Shown here piece by piece: positions 62,209 to 64,000 of a DNA stretch of 64,000 bases (positions within the stretch are counted from its first letter, which is position 1; each line of letters opens with the position of its first letter). A program made the position numbers and the translations under genes. Origin of the DNA: Ktedonobacter robiniae (GTDB taxonomy: Bacteria; Chloroflexota; Ktedonobacteria; Ktedonobacterales; Ktedonobacteraceae); NCBI RefSeq assembly GCF_016587375.1, contig NZ_BNJG01000002.1:992001-1056000 (forward strand). The letters are read 5' to 3'. Below the pieces are notes generated by a model. It did no database searches, had not been told where the DNA came from, and worked only from the letters and a program-made list of their open reading frames with translations.

Positions 62209-64000
62209 TCAGGCATCTCTCTTGAGGGGAAGGGTCACTGTAAAGGTCGAGCCTTTCCCGACGTCGCTGTCCACCGTGATGGTTCCCCCATGACCCTTGA
62301 TGATCTCCGACACAATGTACAACCCCATGCCCAGGCCGGGAATCGCCATCTGCTTCGGATCAGTGACCCGATAGAAGCGGTCAAAAATCTTGTCGCGCAG
62401 TTCTCGCGGGATCCCCAGGCCATGATCGCGGACCCGAATGGTCGCTGACTCAGGGGAGGTGGAGAGATCCATCTCGACGGTCTCGGCGCCCGGGGAATAC
62501 TTGATGGCATTGCTGATCAGGTTGGTGAAGACCTGTTCCAGCCGATCTCGATCCCCAAGCAGGTTGGTCTGCACCGCGCCACGCATCAGGATGCGATGGC
62601 TGGGATGGGTTTGCTGCATGGTATCGACAATTTCTCGCAGCAACGCGTCGAGATCCACCGTTTCCTGCACATACCCCAGTCTGCCTGCCTGGATCTTGGA
62701 GACATCCAGCAAGTCTTCTACTAGCCTTGTGAGTGTGTTGATCTGGGTCTGCATGCTGGAAAGAGCTGGAGCCAAGGTGCCTTGCCTGGCCAGTTGCCTG
62801 TGCAGCAAGATGGTCTGTAGTTTCAAAGTGGCCAGGGGATTCCTCAGTTCATGGCTGGCCATGCTAATAAAGTCATCCTTGCGTTGCTCGAGTTCCTTGC
62901 GCGCGGTGTTATCCAGCACAAAGCCGATCGCTTGGCTTGGATGATGCTGTAAGATCACCCCACCCACGAGCACCGGAAGGCGACTACCATCTTTACACAC
63001 GTACTCTTTCTCATAGGGGGTTATCGACTGCTTGGAGGCAAGCTCCTGATGGGCCTCTAAGGTCCGATCCAGATAGTCTGGAGGGGTCATGTGCAACCAA
63101 TTCATGCGCCCTTCCCGTAGGTCTTCCTGGGTATAGCCGGTCATGCGCAGAAAGGTGTCATTAGCGGCCACAATACGATCGCCTTCGTCGACAAAGATCC
63201 CGATAATGTTGGAGTTCATCAAGACACTCGCGCGCTCCTGACTCTGGCGTAGGGCTTCCTCCGTCAGTTTCTGCTCCTCGATGTCGGTAGCAGTCCCAAA
63301 CCATTTCAGGATCGTCCCCTGATCATCCCTGTGTGGCACTCCTCTGACAAGGAACCAACGATACTCCCTGGTCGTGCCATGGCGCAGGCGCTGTTCCGCT
63401 TCATAGGGCCTGCCGGTCTGGACGGCACGCTGCCACCTCTCCAGGACGCGCTGTTGATCATCGGGGTGGATGGCCTGGAGCCAGCCATCCCCTTGAGATT
63501 GTTCAGAAGTCATATTAGTATAGTCACGCCAGCGTTGGTTACAGTATTCACACGAGCCATCGGGGCGCATCATCCAGACGATTTGGGGGATGGCATTGGC
63601 CAGAACACGGATTTCGTCTTCGGCCTGCTTTTTGTCATGTATATCGGTGCAGGTGCCAACATATTTGAGGATCGTGCCCTGGGCATCTGTGTAGGGCGTG
63701 GCTTGCATCAGGAACCAGCGATACTCCCCGGTCGTGCCATGGCGCAGGCGCTGTTCCGCTTCATAGGGCCTGCCAGTCTGGACGGCACGCTGCCATGTCT
63801 CCAGGACGCGTTGCCGGTCCTCAGGATACGTACACTGCATCCATCCCTCTCCCTCGACCTCCTCGGTGCTCAGGCCGGTATAGTCGCGCCAGCGTTGATT
63901 ATAAAAATCGACATAGCCGTCTGGTCGCCCGGTCCAGACCAACTGGGGAATGGCATCGATGAGGGCACGGATTTCTCCTTCGGCTCGCTTGCGCGCGGTG
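62209..64000 (-). CDS. Multi-PAS sensor histidine kinase, N-terminus outside the window
   Basis: A soluble-looking sensor kinase whose start lies beyond 64000. Visible are three PAS domains: IPQLVWTGRPDGYVDFYNQR, a near-repeat IPQIVWMMRPDGSCEYCNQR, and a third with GIFVDEGDRIVAANDTFLRM. HisKA follows with the phospho-acceptor His in FISMASHELRNPLATLKLQT. The HATPase has NLISNAIKYSP (N box), DHGLGIP (G1) and GLGMGLYIVSEIIKGHGG (G2). The first two PAS modules are encoded by a 360-bp direct duplication. No response regulator is adjacent in the window. PAS-fold modules of this type often bind flavin, heme or small metabolites. Confidence 0.92.
   Translation of the reverse strand, partial: TARKRAEGEIRALIDAIPQLVWTGRPDGYVDFYNQRWRDYTGLSTEEVEGEGWMQCTYPEDRQRVLETWQRAVQTGRPYEAEQRLRHGTTGEYRWFLMQATPYTDAQGTILKYVGTCTDIHDKKQAEDEIRVLANAIPQIVWMMRPDGSCEYCNQRWRDYTNMTSEQSQGDGWLQAIHPDDQQRVLERWQRAVQTGRPYEAEQRLRHGTTREYRWFLVRGVPHRDDQGTILKWFGTATDIEEQKLTEEALRQSQERASVLMNSNIIGIFVDEGDRIVAANDTFLRMTGYTQEDLREGRMNWLHMTPPDYLDRTLEAHQELASKQSITPYEKEYVCKDGSRLPVLVGGVILQHHPSQAIGFVLDNTARKELEQRKDDFISMASHELRNPLATLKLQTILLHRQLARQGTLAPALSSMQTQINTLTRLVEDLLDVSKIQAGRLGYVQETVDLDALLREIVDTMQQTHPSHRILMRGAVQTNLLGDRDRLEQVFTNLISNAIKYSPGAETVEMDLSTSPESATIRVRDHGLGIPRELRDKIFDRFYRVTDPKQMAIPGLGMGLYIVSEIIKGHGGTITVDSDVGKGSTFTVTLPLKRDA

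Overview
The window looks like chromosomal DNA of a Ktedonobacteria-type member of the Chloroflexota (Ktedonobacter-like). This is inferred from a spore-former/actinomycete-like gene repertoire at moderate GC, many secreted cellulases with Thr/Pro linkers and family-2 cellulose-binding modules, a large MalT-like (LAL) LuxR regulator, IS110 transposases, a stand-alone IscB nuclease gene, and many short dispersed repeats between genes. No rRNA, tRNA or CRISPR array was seen.

Layout. 1-1500: a frameshifted IS110 transposase. 1591-6145: a metallophosphoesterase, a sugar-isomerase-type TIM barrel, a divergent XRE regulator/aldo-keto reductase pair and a DeoR regulator. 6267-10929: a galactose (Leloir-type) operon galE-galT-IMPase-like-GHMP kinase, divergent from deoR, with near-consensus promoters and palindromes between them. 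10989-31385: a plant-polysaccharide locus holding GH3 beta-glucosidase, GH5-CBM2, GH10-CBM2, GH48-CBM2, GH9-CBM3c-CBM2 and a clan GH-A protein. A NarL-type two-component system (kinase frameshifted in a C7 run) and a TetR/quinone-oxidoreductase pair interrupt it. An IscB gene with its upstream non-coding RNA region sits between the divergent GH48 and GH9 genes. 31440-33037: an intact IS110. 33421-46221: PPOX-type flavoproteins, an ABC-2 exporter, the LAL regulator, a GH-A/CBM2 arabinofuranosidase-like enzyme, creatininase-like and proline-iminopeptidase-like enzymes. 46563-53113: an MFS exporter plus a stretch rich in repeats and broken genes (truncated ORFs, a deleted FAD monooxygenase, a truncated DUF1579-like gene), with an intact TetR regulator and a C39-like protease. 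53114-57349: a four-gene solute-binding-protein ABC importer. 57889-64000: a membrane sensor-like protein, a PEP mutase/isocitrate lyase family enzyme, GXWXG/DUF4334, CYTH and NUDIX proteins, and a multi-PAS histidine kinase running off the right edge.

How it fits together. The secreted GH48, GH9, GH5 and GH10 enzymes attack cellulose and xylan, the GH3 enzyme releases glucose from oligomers, and the galactose operon handles a hemicellulose sugar. The most notable non-coding result is a promoter module found three times: TGTCTA about one turn apart, then TTG-N3, then N17, then TACARt, all in register. It lies upstream of GH48, upstream of the GH-A/CBM2 gene, and in the opposite orientation pointing toward GH9. 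The IscB/omegaRNA element appears to lie just downstream of that third copy, so it separates GH9 from its promoter and may use that promoter itself. A second repeat (392 bp) lies between the GH48 promoter and its start codon.
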